Of a stretch of 64,000 nucleotides of DNA, positions 43,914-55,894 are shown one piece after another. The translations under genes were made by a program, and so were the position numbers. Source of the stretch: Mesorhabditis belari (taxonomy: Eukaryota > Nematoda > Chromadorea > Rhabditida > Rhabditidae); NCBI GenBank assembly GCA_958450365.1, contig CAUEEP010000735.1:3376001-3440000 (forward strand). Direction: 5' to 3'. The notes under the pieces were generated by a model that saw only the letters and a list, made by a program, of their open reading frames with translations, made no database searches and had not been told where the DNA came from. Positions within the stretch are counted from its first letter, which is position 1. Every line of letters begins with the position of its first letter.

Positions 43914-44127
43914 TCGCCAGTTTCTATCCGATTGCCCCAATTTCAATGCCATTAAGCCTCGTGCATTCCAGATTGGACTAATTGAATGAAAAACTGACTG
44001 GTTTATATGAGACTTCTGCTAAAACACACCTATTCCAGAAAACTACCGTAACCGACATCGCCAGTTTCTATCCGATCGCCCCAATTTCAATGCCATTAAG
44101 CCTCGTGCATTCCAGATTGAGCTAATC

Positions 44128-44755
44128 GAGTGAGCATGTAGCCTTCGCTCAATTGGTAGAGCCTTCATCTGGCTCCCTCCATCTGGAAGGCTAGAGGCAC
44201 CTAGTAGGCCACTTGTTGGAGTCCCATCTTGGCTAATCGAGAACATGTAGCCTTAGCTCAATTGGTAGAGCCTTCATCTGGCTCCCTCCATCTGGAAGGC
44301 TAGAGGCACCTAGTAGGCCACTTGTTGGAGTCCCGACTTGACTAAAGGCAAAAAGCTTCTCAGAAAAGCATGTTGACTTAGCTCAATTGGTAGAGCGTTC
44401 GTCTGGAAGATGGGAGGCACCTAGTAGGTCACTTCTTGTCCCAACCCATCTTGGCGAATCGAAAACAGGTCAGCTTAGCTCAATTGGTTCGTCTGGAAAG
44501 CGGGAGCCACCGTTAGATCATTGGTTCGAATCCCATCTTAGATAAGGGCAAAGAGTCCCCCAGGAAAACATATCAGCTTAGCTCAATTGGTAGAGCTCAA
44601 TTGGTAGAGCTCAATTGGTAGAGCTCAATTGGTAGAGCTCAATTGGTAGAGCTCAATTGGTAGAGCTCAATTGGTAGAGCTCAATTGGTAGAGCGTTCAT
44701 CTGGAAGACGGGAGCCACCGTTAGATCACTGATTTGAATCGCGGCTTGGCTCAGG
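44128..44755 (+). repeat. Tandem array of tRNA-derived units
   Basis: At least five units start with a tRNA A box (TAGCTCAATTGGTAGAGCG) followed by TTCATCTGGAAG and degenerate B boxes (e.g. GGTTCGAATCCC at 44524). Two 120-bp units near 44140 and 44240 are almost identical. At 44580-44695 the 15-bp piece AGCTCAATTGGTAGAG is repeated about eight times. No unit folds as a full tRNA. Confidence 0.75.
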
Positions 44756-45257
44756 GTCGGCTCGGCTCGGCTCGGCTTTCCATTTCCCTTTTTTCTTTTT
44801 ATTTATTTCCAATATGAATCTCTATCAAAGCTCCCTAAAAATGAATAAAAAGATGAATTGAATTGAATTGAATTGAATCGAATCAGATGATCATCAGGTT
44901 TGCCACATTAGGCTTAGCCTCTGGCTCTTTTCTCTATTACTCTCTATTCCCCGCAAAAGATTTTGTCAAGAGTTCAATCGAAAACTATGCCGTCAAAAAG
45001 AGAAATGAGCGCAAAAAGAACGGGTAATGGATTCAAAAAAAAAGTCAAGAACTGAAGAGCTAAAGAAAAATTGACTAACCATTCGTTTCTCTTTTCTTTT
45101 CCTTTTTTCATTTCACTTTCATTCATTTTCTCTTTTTTGTGAATAGCTTTTTGAGAGAAGAGAAAAGGAGAAATGGATTGTTTTTGGGGAAATGAATCTT
45201 TTTTCGAAAGTTTTGAGTGCAATTTCAGCTTGTAAACGCATCACTTTTGGCAAACGA

Positions 45258-45328
45258 AACAACAGGAAATGATTCGATCGAAACCTGATTCTCTGGGCAA
45301 GAGTTTTATGTGCTATCCACTGGGCCAC
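45258..45328 (-). pseudogene. tRNA-like sequence (minus strand)
   Basis: The minus strand reads CGTGGCCCAGTGGATAGCAC (A box) and GGTTTCGATCGAATC (B-box-like). The stems are poor. Confidence 0.35.
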
Positions 45329-45472
45329 GGCGAGCCCCCTTTGACCTTGGAGAAAACATCTTTTAAAGCCCTTTAAAGTCCCTCTAAAGTCCCTTTAGTC
45401 CCTTTAAAGCCCGCTAGTCCTTTTTGATTGAAGTTTTGAGTTAACTCCCTCTGAAGTCGGTCGAATCAGGTG

Positions 45473-45543
45473 CGTTGTGGTGTAATGGTTAGCACGGTTG
45501 CCCAGTAAGCGAAAGGTCGGGGGTTCGGGCCCGGGTGGCGAAA
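45473..45543 (+). pseudogene. tRNA-like sequence
   Basis: GTTGTGGTGTAATGGTTAGC is a good A box and GGGGTTCGGGCCC a possible B box. The anticodon arm (GTTGCCCAGTAAGCGAA) does not fold, so the type cannot be assigned. Confidence 0.4.
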
Positions 45544-45999
45544 AAGTTTTTGATCTGCTCTAGTTCTAACTGGCGATCACGAGGGAGTTCACTTTTTTAA
45601 GCCTGGAAATTTGTTTGAGAGATTTTGATTTCAGATTCGGATTCCTCAAATTCGATTTTATAAAGTGCATGCTGGGAGACGAGTTTGTTGAGGCATAGCT
45701 TACAAAGAAAAGCTTGCAGAGAAGAGCTTGCAAAGAAAAGCTAACAAATAAAAGCTTACAAAGAAGAGCTTGCAAAGAAGAGCTTAAAAAGAGAAGCTTA
45801 CAAAGAGATAATTGCCAAGGAAAGCTTACAAATCGAAACTTACAAATAAAAGCTCGCAAAGCAAAGCTCGCAAAGGAAAGCTTACCTTGATTTCAATCCT
45901 TTTTCTAGTTCGACTGTAGAAACTAGATCGATAATCGATTACAAAACATTACTATAATCATTTTTGTATTCTTTGATAACTGTAGAACCTAGAAATTTA

Positions 46000-46295
46000 G
46001 AAGTTTAGAGCTTCTAGAACTTCTAGAACTTCTAGAACCTCAGCTATGAACCTTTAGAACCTTTAGAACCTCAGCTATGAACCTCTAGAACCTCTAGAAC
46101 CTCTAGAACCTCTAGAACCTCTAGAACCTCAGCTATGAACCTCTAGAACCTCTAGAACCTCTAGAACCTCTAGAACCTCAGCTATGAACCTCTAGAACCT
46201 CTAGAACCTCTAGAACCTTTAGAACCTCAGCTATGAACCTCTAGAACCTCTAGAACCTTTAGAACCTCAGCTATGAACCTCTAGAACCTTTTAGA
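46000..46295 (+). repeat. 9-bp minisatellite CTCTAGAAC with CAGCTATGAAC spacers
   Basis: Runs of CTCTAGAAC are regularly interrupted by CTCAGCTATGAAC, giving a higher-order unit of about 60 bp. The preceding 45690-45885 holds AAAGCTTRCAAAGAAGAGCT units. Confidence 0.9.
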
Positions 46296-46719
46296 ATACT
46301 TCCTAGAGCTTTTGTGTGACTTCCTTTATCAGCCGATCAATTGTGGAATCAAAAAAAGTGCTGATCAATCAGGTTCTCTTCAGATCCCACTGGCAAATCT
46401 CGCAACTTTTTATAATATGCAAAAAGTTGAGAGTGGGGAGTGGGGAAAAGAGAAATTGGGGAAAAGATCGAATCTCTCCCAAATTGTCTCTCATCAATCC
46501 GATGAAAGGAAAAAAAACAGAAAAATGCTGTCTAAATGTCGTCAGATTAAATTAAAACATTGATTTCTTCTTCATATTTCTTTTACATATCTTTATTTTC
46601 GATAAAGATTGTTTTGTTTACTTTGTTTTATCTCTTTTTATCAATTCAAACAAGCAATTCTAGGTATAGGATGAGATTTATTGGTTGGCGTCAATAATCG
46701 AACAGTTCTAGCTTTGTTT

Positions 46720-47073
46720 CTAGCTATTCTAGCTTGTTTTCTAGTTATTCTAACTATTCTAACTATTCTAACTACAAGCTACAAGCTATAGGATGAGATT
46801 TATTGCTTGATTTCATTAATCTAACAATTCTAGCTTGTTTTCTAGTTATTCTAGTTCTTCTAACCATTCTAATTCCAAGCTACAATCAATTCTAGCTACA
46901 AGATCTATTGCATGACGTCATCAATCACAATTCTAGCTAGCTTTCTAGTTATTCTAACTATTCTAACCATTCTAACCATTCTAACTATTAAATTGGCAAC
47001 TTAAGAATGACGCGTTTATGTAACAAATCATTTATTTCAAAAAAACAAAAGCTTTCAGAGCTTTCAAAGAGAG

Positions 47074-47104
<31 letters not shown>

Positions 47105-47480
47105 CTTCTTCTTCTTCTTCTTCTTCTTCTTCTTCTTCTTCTTCCCATCTACGCAAATCCCGGATCCGATCCTCGAAGAAGTTCGGAGTTTTTGAGGCGT
47201 AGTTCACTGCTTTTATGACCTGAGCATGATCATCAAAAAAAGAGGAAAGAAACGGCACTTGAAATTACAAAATACATGTAGCGCCATTATTCATTGCTAA
47301 CCTAATATAGGCTAAAAGCAATTCTAGCTTTCTAGCTAGCTAGCTAGCTTGCTTGCTTTCTAGTTATTCTAACTATTCTAGCTATTCTAACTATTCTAGC
47401 TATTCTAGCTTTCTAGTTATTCTAGCTTTCTAGTTATTCTAACTATTCTAGCTATTCTAATTCCAAGCTACAAGCAATTC
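46720..47480 (+). repeat. TTCTAACTAT 10-bp tracts and a TTC microsatellite
   Basis: TATTCTAACTATTCTAGC tracts at 46730-46990 and 47320-47470, with a TTGACGTCATCAAT palindrome recurring near 46910 and 47500. Between them, 47071-47143 is a pure (TTC)n run of about 24 triplets. Confidence 0.85.
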
Positions 47481-47749
47481 TAGCTACAAGTTCTATTGCT
47501 TGACGTCATCAATCTTGTAAAAACCTTCATTCTCTTTGAATAACTAAAAATTATTCATTCTTTTTGCTTTCTGAATTCTGAAAATTAGCATTGTTTATTT
47601 TCAACTTTTCAACTTTCAGAGTAATTTCTGTGAAAGGATTTCCCTGTTTTTATCTTTTCTTTGCTTTTATTATCTTTTATCTTAAAGCTTCGATCTTATG
47701 CGGAGTCTATAAAATCGACCACGCAAATCATGAATTCGTCAAAATTCTT

Positions 47750-48365
47750 TTAAATTACAGTAAACCATGGATTACGATAGCCAGAGATTACGGTAGATTA
47801 GCGGCCAACCCTGAAATTGAGCTAGTCAAGCTGGTTTTGGGTTTAAAAGCTACTGTGACTTCCAGAACTAAGTTTCATTACAAAATTAAGCCTATTCAGC
47901 TAGTTTTAAGATCAAATTCGGGATTCGTGAAGTTCCAGACATGACTCGGCAGATCCGCTTCACAAAGGGCGACTGAATTTGTGCTTAAAAGCTACTGTGA
48001 CTTCCAGAACTTGCTTTACTTACAAGTTTAAGATATTCCATCAATCAGGAAGCGGGATTACAATAGCCAGAGATTACGGTACATTAGCTGCCAATCCTGA
48101 ACTTGACCTAATCGAGCTGGTTTGGTGCTTAAGAGCTACTGTGACTTCCAGAACTTGATTTACTGACAAGATTAAGCTACTCCGTCAATCAGGAAGCGGG
48201 ATTACAATAGCCAGAGATTACGGTACATTAGCTGCCAATCCTGAACTTGACCTAATCGAGCTGGTTTTGTGCTTAAGAGCTGCTGTGACATCCAGAATGA
48301 AGTTCCATTTCAAAATGAAGCCTATTCAGCTAGTTTTAAGATGAATTTTTGATTCGAATTCGTTA
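47750..48365 (+). repeat. Repeat family F (TGTGACTTCCAGAACTTGATT, about 150 bp), block 1
   Basis: Units carry AGATTACGGTACATTAGCTG, then CAACCCTGAACTTGACCTAA, then TTTGTGCTTAAAAGCTRCTG and TGTGACTTCCAGAACTTGAT. Further blocks: 49060-49700, 51410-52120, 52640-53600, 57370-58030. All are in the same orientation as the downstream Pax gene. Confidence 0.9.
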
Positions 48366-49060
48366 CGAGAAGAGCCTTTTCGTCGAGAAAACAAATGACG
48401 AAGAATTGAACGAACTGAACATCGAACAGCGGTGATTCCCTTGTCAAATAAACCTTTATAGACTCTTTAATTTCAAACTTTCCTTTCCCTTTTTGGAAAT
48501 ATTTCTCTCTTAATAGTCAATTTATTTACCCATTTCCCAAACAAGTTTCCCTAAAAAAAACCCGGAAAATTCTCGATTTTCGACGAATTTTTGCCTTTCA
48601 TTTTCTTTATTTTAACGGAAAATTTAAAGGAAAACGATAAAGAAAAGAAAATGAAAAGAAAATTGAGAAAAGATTTTTGATCAAATAAGTGAAATAAGGA
48701 AGTTGAAATCGAAGAAAAATTCTGCAAAATTGCAGAAAAGAATTTGAAAATAATTTCTAGTGATAAACGATTTGAAGAAACACTTGTTTATTCCCTTTTT
48801 TATAAATAAACGAAGAAACGGATTGCTCTATGAATTTCTGTTTACTTTGAAACGAAAAACCTTTCACACACTCTAGGGACTTTATTAATCCCTGCATCAG
48901 TTTTTGCAATCAATTTCAGACTCATTTAAGCCATGTAAACGCACCTTTTCTGGCACGGAATCCATTGTTCCTGAGAATCCAAAAGAAATTTGATTTAATT
49001 ACTGGCTTTTGATTGGATTCTCGATTGTGGATTTGATTGGATTGTGTTCATAAAGCTACA
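48365..49060. other. AT-rich stretch, no gene seen
   Basis: No exon-like frames with splice context. A CTGGCTTTTGATTGGATTCT segment near 49003 recurs at 51393, immediately before the next family F block, so the flank moves with the array. Confidence 0.5.
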
Positions 49061-49700
49061 AATTGCCCGACTTGTCCTAATCGAGCTGAATTTGTGCTTA
49101 AAAGTTATTGTGACTTCCAGAATTTGATTTACTGACAAGATTAAGATACTCCGTTAATTAGGAACCAGGGATTATGATAGCCAGAGATTACGGTAGATTA
49201 GCTGCCAACCCTGAACGACCTAATCAAGCTGATTTTGTGCTTAAACGCTGCTGTGACTTCCAGAATTTGATTTGCTGACAAGATTGAGATACTCCGTTAA
49301 CCAGGAACCGGGATTACGATAGCTAGAGATTACGGTACATTAGTTCACCCTAAATTTGCTCCAATCAAGCTAATTTTGTGCTTAAACGCTGCTGTGACTT
49401 CCAGAACTTGATTTACTGACCAGATTGAGATACTCCGTTAACCAGGAACCGGGATTACAATAGCCAGAGATTACGGTAGATTAGCTGCCAACCCTGAACT
49501 TGACCTAATCAAGCTGAATTTGGGTTTAAGATCTCCTGTGACTTCCAGAACTAAGTTCCATTACAAAATGAAGCCTATTAAGATAGTTTTAAGCTCAATT
49601 TCGGGGTTGGTGAAGTTCCAGACAGATCCGCTTCACAAAGGCAATTGAATTTGTGCTTGAAAGCTGCTGTGCATTCCAGAATGAAGTTTCGTTATAAATT
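49060..49700 (+). repeat. Repeat family F, block 2
   Basis: About four units; the last two carry variant cores (GTGACTTCCAGAACTAAG, GTGCATTCCAGAATGAAG). From 49700 to 50370 I see AAGTTCAAGATCTT repeats and a GAGAGAGA run at 50057-50093. Confidence 0.85.
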
Positions 49701-50055
49701 TAGAATGACTTTGTTTTTCGGGTGCATTAGAAAGACTTCGTTAAAGTTTTGGAGAGCACAAAGAAGACTGGCGTTTGAATAAATGTCAGGTTAGAGGCAG
49801 GAACTAGGCTTAGAAGGCTTAGAAGTCTAGTTAGTTAGGTTATTTTTAAATCTTAGCCAGACATTTGGCATTAAGGTGGTGCAAGGAGATCTTAAGTTCA
49901 AGAATTAAAAATCTTAAGTTCAAGATCTTCAAGATGTTTAAGATTTTAAGTTCAGGATTTTAAGTTCAAGAATTATTAAGAAGGTAAATTTGTATCCACC
50001 AAATCCATCGAAAGCTTGATTTTGGTAAAGAGAAAGTTTCTGAAAGGGAAAAGAA

Positions 50056-50091
<36 letters not shown>

Positions 50092-50369
50092 ATGAAAAGT
50101 GTCTCCTCGATTCAGTCTCATTCTTTGCTTTCCCTTTCCTTTAATCCTAAAATCTCCTCCTTTCCTTTAAAGTCAAAAAAAGGCCCAGAAAAACCTGTAT
50201 CCATTTGCCTTGAGGGATTTGTAAAAGCAACTTTCGTTGTTTAAGAATTGTTTTTGATTTGATTTGAGTTTGATTTGAGTTTGATTTGATTTGAATTTGA
50301 TTTTCATTCAATCCTTCTATCAAATCTTAAGAGCTTTCTGTTAGAAAAAGCTGTGAATTCTTTCTAATG

Positions 50370-50760
50370 CACAGAAGTTTCTTCCCAATTCTTCCCTTCT
50401 TCCCAATGCTTCCCAACGCTTCCCTTCTTCCCATCTTCCCATTTCTTCCCATCCTCCCATCTTCCCAATTCTTCCCTTCTTCTCTTCTTCCCAATGCTTC
50501 CCAATGCTTCTCAATGCTTCCCATTTCTTCCCAATGCTTCCCAATGCTTCCCATTTCTTCCCAATTCTTCCCAATGCTTCCCATTTCTTCCCAATTCTTC
50601 CCTTCTACCCAATGCTTCCCAATGCTTCCCATTTCTTCCCAATTCTTCCCAATTCTTCCCCTCTTCCCATCTTCCCATTTCTTCCCATCCTCCCATCTTC
50701 CCAATTCTTCCCTTCTTCTCTTCTTCCCTTCTTCCCTTCTTCCCAATTCCCTAGCTCAAA
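50370..50760 (+). repeat. 10-bp minisatellite CTTCCCAATG/TTCTTCCCAT
   Basis: About 37 tandem 10-mers, all pyrimidine-rich on the plus strand. The Gly/Lys/Glu-rich and Phe/Pro/Ser-rich frames in it are artefacts. Confidence 0.92.
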
Positions 50761-51400
50761 ATCAACTCAGCCAACTCTCAACTAACCATTCCAATTCATT
50801 ATCTTCATCATTTCCAACTCTTTCTTCACTTTTTTATCCAAAAAAAACTTTCATTGTTTGTCGAAAATCGAAAAAAGAAAAAAGAAAAGAGAAAAGAAAA
50901 GAAAGAAGGAAAAGAGAAAACTTCTTCCTCTTCTTTGTCATTACATTCATTTAACTCTTTTTTTGGGCCACAAAAAAAAGAGGGAAAGGGAAAGCGGGAA
51001 GCTTTGTGATTGTCCGATGAACTGATGAACTGCAATGAACATTTTTTTTTCTTATTGAAACAAATCAATGATCGCTTAGCTTAAGGAAATCAACAGAACT
51101 GAACATCAGCTTAAATTCTGAATCGATTTTGTAGTTGAGCCGATTTTAAATCTCTTGCAGCGAAATTTCGCAAAAATCCTTCTTCCGAAAGTTTTCCCGT
51201 TTTCAAATCTTTTTTTTTTTATTCATTTCCTTTTTTCTTTTTTCAAATTTTATTCAAAATCAATAAATAAAAGAATTTTGAAAAAAATCGGCACTTTTTA
51301 GGCATTTTTAAACCTAAAAATCCCTCCCTAAAGAAGCTCCCATTCATTTTTCCGAAAAAAATAAAATAATAAAGGGATTTGATTTGATTACTGGCTTTTA
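50760..51400. other. AT-rich stretch, no gene seen
   Basis: GAAAAGA-rich and poly-T segments only. Confidence 0.5.
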
Positions 51401-51409
51401 ATTGGATTC

Positions 51410-53600
51410 TGGATTCTGGATTTGATTAAATTGTGTTTCCAAAGCTATAAATTGCCCAACTTTTCCTAATCGAGCTGAATTTGTGCTTAAAAGCTACTGT
51501 GACTTCCAGAACTTGATTTACTGACAAGATTAAGATACTCCGTTAATTAGGAACCAGGGATTACGGTAGCCAGAGATTACGGTACATTAGCTGCGGACCC
51601 AAACTTGAGCTAATCGAGCTGAATTTGTGCTTAAACGCTGCTGTGACTTCCAGAACTTGGTTTACTTACAAGTTTAAGATACTCCGTTGACTAGGTACCA
51701 GGGATTAGGATAGCCAGAGATTACGGTACATTGGCTGCGAACCCTGGACTTGAGCTATCGAGCTGAATTTGTGCTTAAAAGCTACTGTGACTTCCAGAAC
51801 TTGATTTACTGTCAAGTTTAAGATATTTCGTTAATCAGGAACTAAGGATACGATAGCCAGAGATTACGGTACATTAGCTGACCCTGAAATCAAGCCAAGC
51901 AAGCTGATTTTGTGCTTAAGAGTTACTGTGACTTCCAGAACTTGATTTACTGACAGGATTAAGATATTCCGTTAACCAGGAACCGGGATTACGATAGCCA
52001 GAGATTACGGTACATTAACTGCCAACCCTGAACGACCTAATCGAGCTGGATTTGTGCTCCCAGAGGTGCTGTGACTTCCAGAACTCGATTTACTGACAAC
52101 TTTACGACATTCCATTGAGCAGAAACTTTGCATTCATTTCCTAGGCTTTCCTTTATCTTTTTTCTTTTCAAATCTCCTTCAAAACGAATAAATCAAAAGA
52201 TTTTTGCAAAAATCGGCACTTCCTAGGTGATTTTAAAGCTAAAAATCGGTCTCTAAAAAAGCGCCGAATCATTTTTTTTTTTGCGATAAACTAGTTTTGA
52301 AAGTTTAAAATTTTCAAAAAGAGAAATAGTTCCTTTGATAGAAAAATGAAAAAAGTCTTTAAAAAGTTGAAAATTTTCTTCTCTTTTTGAAAGATTTCTT
52401 TTCTAATTGATGCTTTCAGACTAACTAGCACTTTTTTTTTTTGTAAAAAAAGAATAGGGAAAAAATGAGAGAAAACTCTTAGAAAGTTACGGTAATAGGC
52501 ACCGCCTCCGTTCATCGGGAAAAGTGTTTGTTTCAACAAAGCTATCTCGAGCGAAATGCTTTTGATTTTAAAGATATTCAGTGGAACGACTCGCTTCCTT
52601 CGTTTCACTCGCATTCACCGTTTTAGATCGTTTTTTAGTTGGTCAAAGATTACGGTAGAGTTGGTGGAACCATTGCACCTTCAACTTGAGCTAATTGAAC
52701 TGAATTTGTGCTTAAGAGCTATTGTGACTTCCAGAACTTGATTTACCGACGATTTTAAGATATTTCGCTAACCAGGAACCGGGATTACGATAGCTAGGGA
52801 TTACGGTACATTAGCTGACCCTGAAATCAAGCCAATCAAGCTGATTTTGTGTTTAAAAGCTGCTGTGACTTCCAGAACTTGATTTACTGACAAGATTAAG
52901 ATACTCAGTTGACTAGGAACCAGGGATTACGATAGCCAGAGACTACGGTACATTAGCTGCCAACCCGGAAGGATCTAATCGAGCTGATTTTGTGCTTAAA
53001 AGTTATTGTGAATTCCAGAACTTGATTTACTGACAAGATTGAGATACTCCGTTAACCAGGAACCGGGATTACGATAGCTAGAGATTACGGTACATTAGTT
53101 CACCCTAAATTTGCTCCAATCAAGCTAATTTTGTGCTTAAACGCTGCTGTGACTTCCAGAACTTGATTTACTGACAAGTTTAAGATATTTCGTTAACCAG
53201 GAACTAGAGATTACTATAGCTAGGGGTTACGGTACATTAGCTTACCCTGAAATCAAGCCAATCAAGCTGAATTTGTGTTTAAAAGCTGCTGTGACTTCCA
53301 GAACTTGATTTACCGACAAGTTTAAGATACTCCGTTAACCAGGAACCGTGATTACGATAGCCAGAGATTACGGTACATTAGCTGCCAACCATGAACTTGA
53401 CCTACTCAGGCTGGTTTTGGCTTAAGATCTCCTGTGCCTTCCAGAATGAAGTCTCATTTAAAAATTAAGCCTATTCCACTAGTTTCAAGACGAATTCAGG
53501 GTTAGTGAAGTTCCAGCCATAGCCGGCAGATCCCCTCCTCACCGGGGCTATTGAATTTTTGCTTAAAAGTTCCTGTGCCTTCCAGAATGAAATTCGTTTC
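51410..53600 (+). repeat. Repeat family F, blocks 3 and 4
   Basis: Block 3 (51410-52120, about four units) and block 4 (52640-53600, about six units) are separated by 500 bp of AT-rich DNA. The last units switch to TGTGCCTTCCAGAATGAAG cores. No gene is supported between them. Confidence 0.88.
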
Positions 53601-54005
53601 TGCTTTTTTATCAAATCCATGCAGATATACAGACGAAGAAAGGCTGACTTTGTAGCATAATTAAATTTTGAATTAAAAATCAGATCGATCGGTTCGATCG
53701 AATGCGAAGATCTGATTGTAATGGAAAAACCTTTCGCTGGCTGAGCTGGCTCTCATTTTCCCCATCCAATCGCTGTCATTTCTTTATTTTTTGTCCCAAT
53801 TTCTCCAATTTTTTTTTCCATTTTCGAAAAAATGAGCAAAACACAGAAGAAAATCGAGAAATTTTAGAGAAATTCGCTTTAATTTATTATAGAAATTACT
53901 TTGTGAAAAGATTTTATAAAGATAATTCCTTTTTCTTTTTCATTTTAACTTCTTTAGCTTCTTTAGCTTTTCAGTTAATTACTCCAAAGTTTACCTCAAA
54001 AAAGA

Positions 54006-55861
54006 ATGGCAATGGAAGTGCACGAGTACTGTAATGTCTATGCATTGAATCCCGAGTTCGATGAAATCAATGGAATGTGGCTAAATGTGAGTTCTTAGAG
54101 GCTCAGGCTTAAGCTTAGGCTTAGGCTTAGGCTCAGGCCTAGGCTTAGGCCTAGGCTTTGGCTTAGGCTTAGGCTCAGGCTCAGGCTTAGGCTTAGGCTT
54201 AGGCTTAGGCTCAGGCCTAGGCTTAGGCCTAGGCTTTGGCTTAGGCTTAGGCTCAGGCTTAGGCTTAGGCTTTGGCTTAGGCTTAGGCTCAGGCTCAGGC
54301 TCAGGCTTAGGCATAGGCTTAGGCTTGGTTTTTAAAAAGTTTACTGGTTTAAATGAAGCTAGCTATTTCATTAAAAATCAATAACTTATAGTAAAATTGT
54401 CTGACAATTGCAATTGACTTATTCTTATTTTTTTACAGATTATCTCTTATAAATCCGAAAAAGATCGGGCCTCCAGCTAAGGCTATAGCTCAGTGGTAGA
54501 GTGCTCGCTTTACATGCCAGAGTTCCAGGGTTCAATCCCCCGTACCTCGAAACTTTCCCTCTTTTGAGAATTTTGAATTCTTTTAGAAGGACTGGATTTC
54601 TAGCTGGTCTAATTTTGTGGCTGGCTTGACCTGCTGTAGCTTCGCCTGTAGGACAAGCTACAGCAGGTCGGTTTAACCGCTGAACCTGTAGGACAAGCTA
54701 CAGCAGGTAAAGAAGCCGGCTTAACGGCGGGTGCTGAACCAGGTCGAGTCAAGCTCTCACCAGAGTTGAGCTGACTGAGCCAAGCTCTCCAGCGAGCCAA
54801 GCTCTCCAGCGAGCCAAGCTCTCCAGCGAGCCAAGCTCTCCAGCGAGCCAAGCTCTCCAGCGAGCCAAGCTCTCCAGCGAGCCAAGCTCTCCAGCGAGCC
54901 AAGCTCTCCAGCGAGCCAAGCTCTCCAGCGAGCCAAGCTCTCCAGCGAGCCAAGCTCTCCAGCGAGCCAAGCTCTCCAGCGAGCCAAGCTCTCCAGCGAG
55001 CCAAGCTCTCCAGCGAGCCAAGCTCTCCAGCGAGCCAAGCTCTCCAGCGAGCCAAGCTCTCCAGCGAGCCAAGCTCTCCAGCGAGCCAAGCTATGTTAAA
55101 TTGCACCACGTTAGACACGTCAAACTAGGGTCAGGTCAATAATTAGATCAATCAAACTAATTGCAAGGCAAGTCAATGGTTAGAACTGGCGCAGAAAGAC
55201 AAAATTAGAGCTGGGCCTTGCTTGTGAATGATTTTAAATTAAAAATTCGTTTTCAATTGGTTTTTGAAGCATTGAACCTTTTTAAAATTGATTTGACTTG
55301 ACAAAATCGGCAAAACTCATTTCAATTCTGAATCCAAGAATCTCAAGCGGAGATCTTTTCTTAATTGGCTAGGTTTTTTGTTTAGTTTTTTTTTTAAAAA
55401 AATTTTCTTTATCAGTTTAAAACATTTCCAATAAAAAAACGAAGAAAAACAAGAAAAAAACAAGAAAAAAAAACCTTGTTTACACCTTCTTCAACTAGTT
55501 TAAAAGATTTTCTGGGTGAATGAAGTGGAACTGATTTGTTTTAAGATGAAAAACAATGCGAAAAGGTTTACGGGAAATGTTTGTAAAGTAAAAATCGGTT
55601 TTTATGCTTTTAACAAAGTGTCAAATTGGGTTAAATTGTGGCAAAAATTAAGATTAGAACTTAGAAATTGAGTTTAGCACTTGAAACCAAGTTCAGAGCT
55701 TAAAAATCGAGTTTAGAGCTTAGAAATCGAAAGCTGCTTTTCTAAGTTCTAAGAAATCGAAGGCATCGAAGAAAGCTGCATTTCTAAGTTCTAAACCTGG
55801 CCTTCAATCTGAATCTTGGAGCCTAAGATTAAGCTTGAGCCTGAGCCTGAGCCTGAGCCTA

Positions 55862-55894
<33 letters not shown>

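Noticed and set aside
47007..47258. Poly-Phe and poly-Glu frames
   Set aside because: Pure TTC microsatellite.
50327..50954. Frames up to 195 aa over the CTTCCCAATG array
   Set aside because: Repeat translation on both strands; 10-bp units keep frames open by chance.
54609..55118. Long minus-strand frames of [17 protein letters not shown] repeats
   Set aside because: All three frames are open with the same peptide because the unit is 17 bp without stops; a minisatellite artefact.
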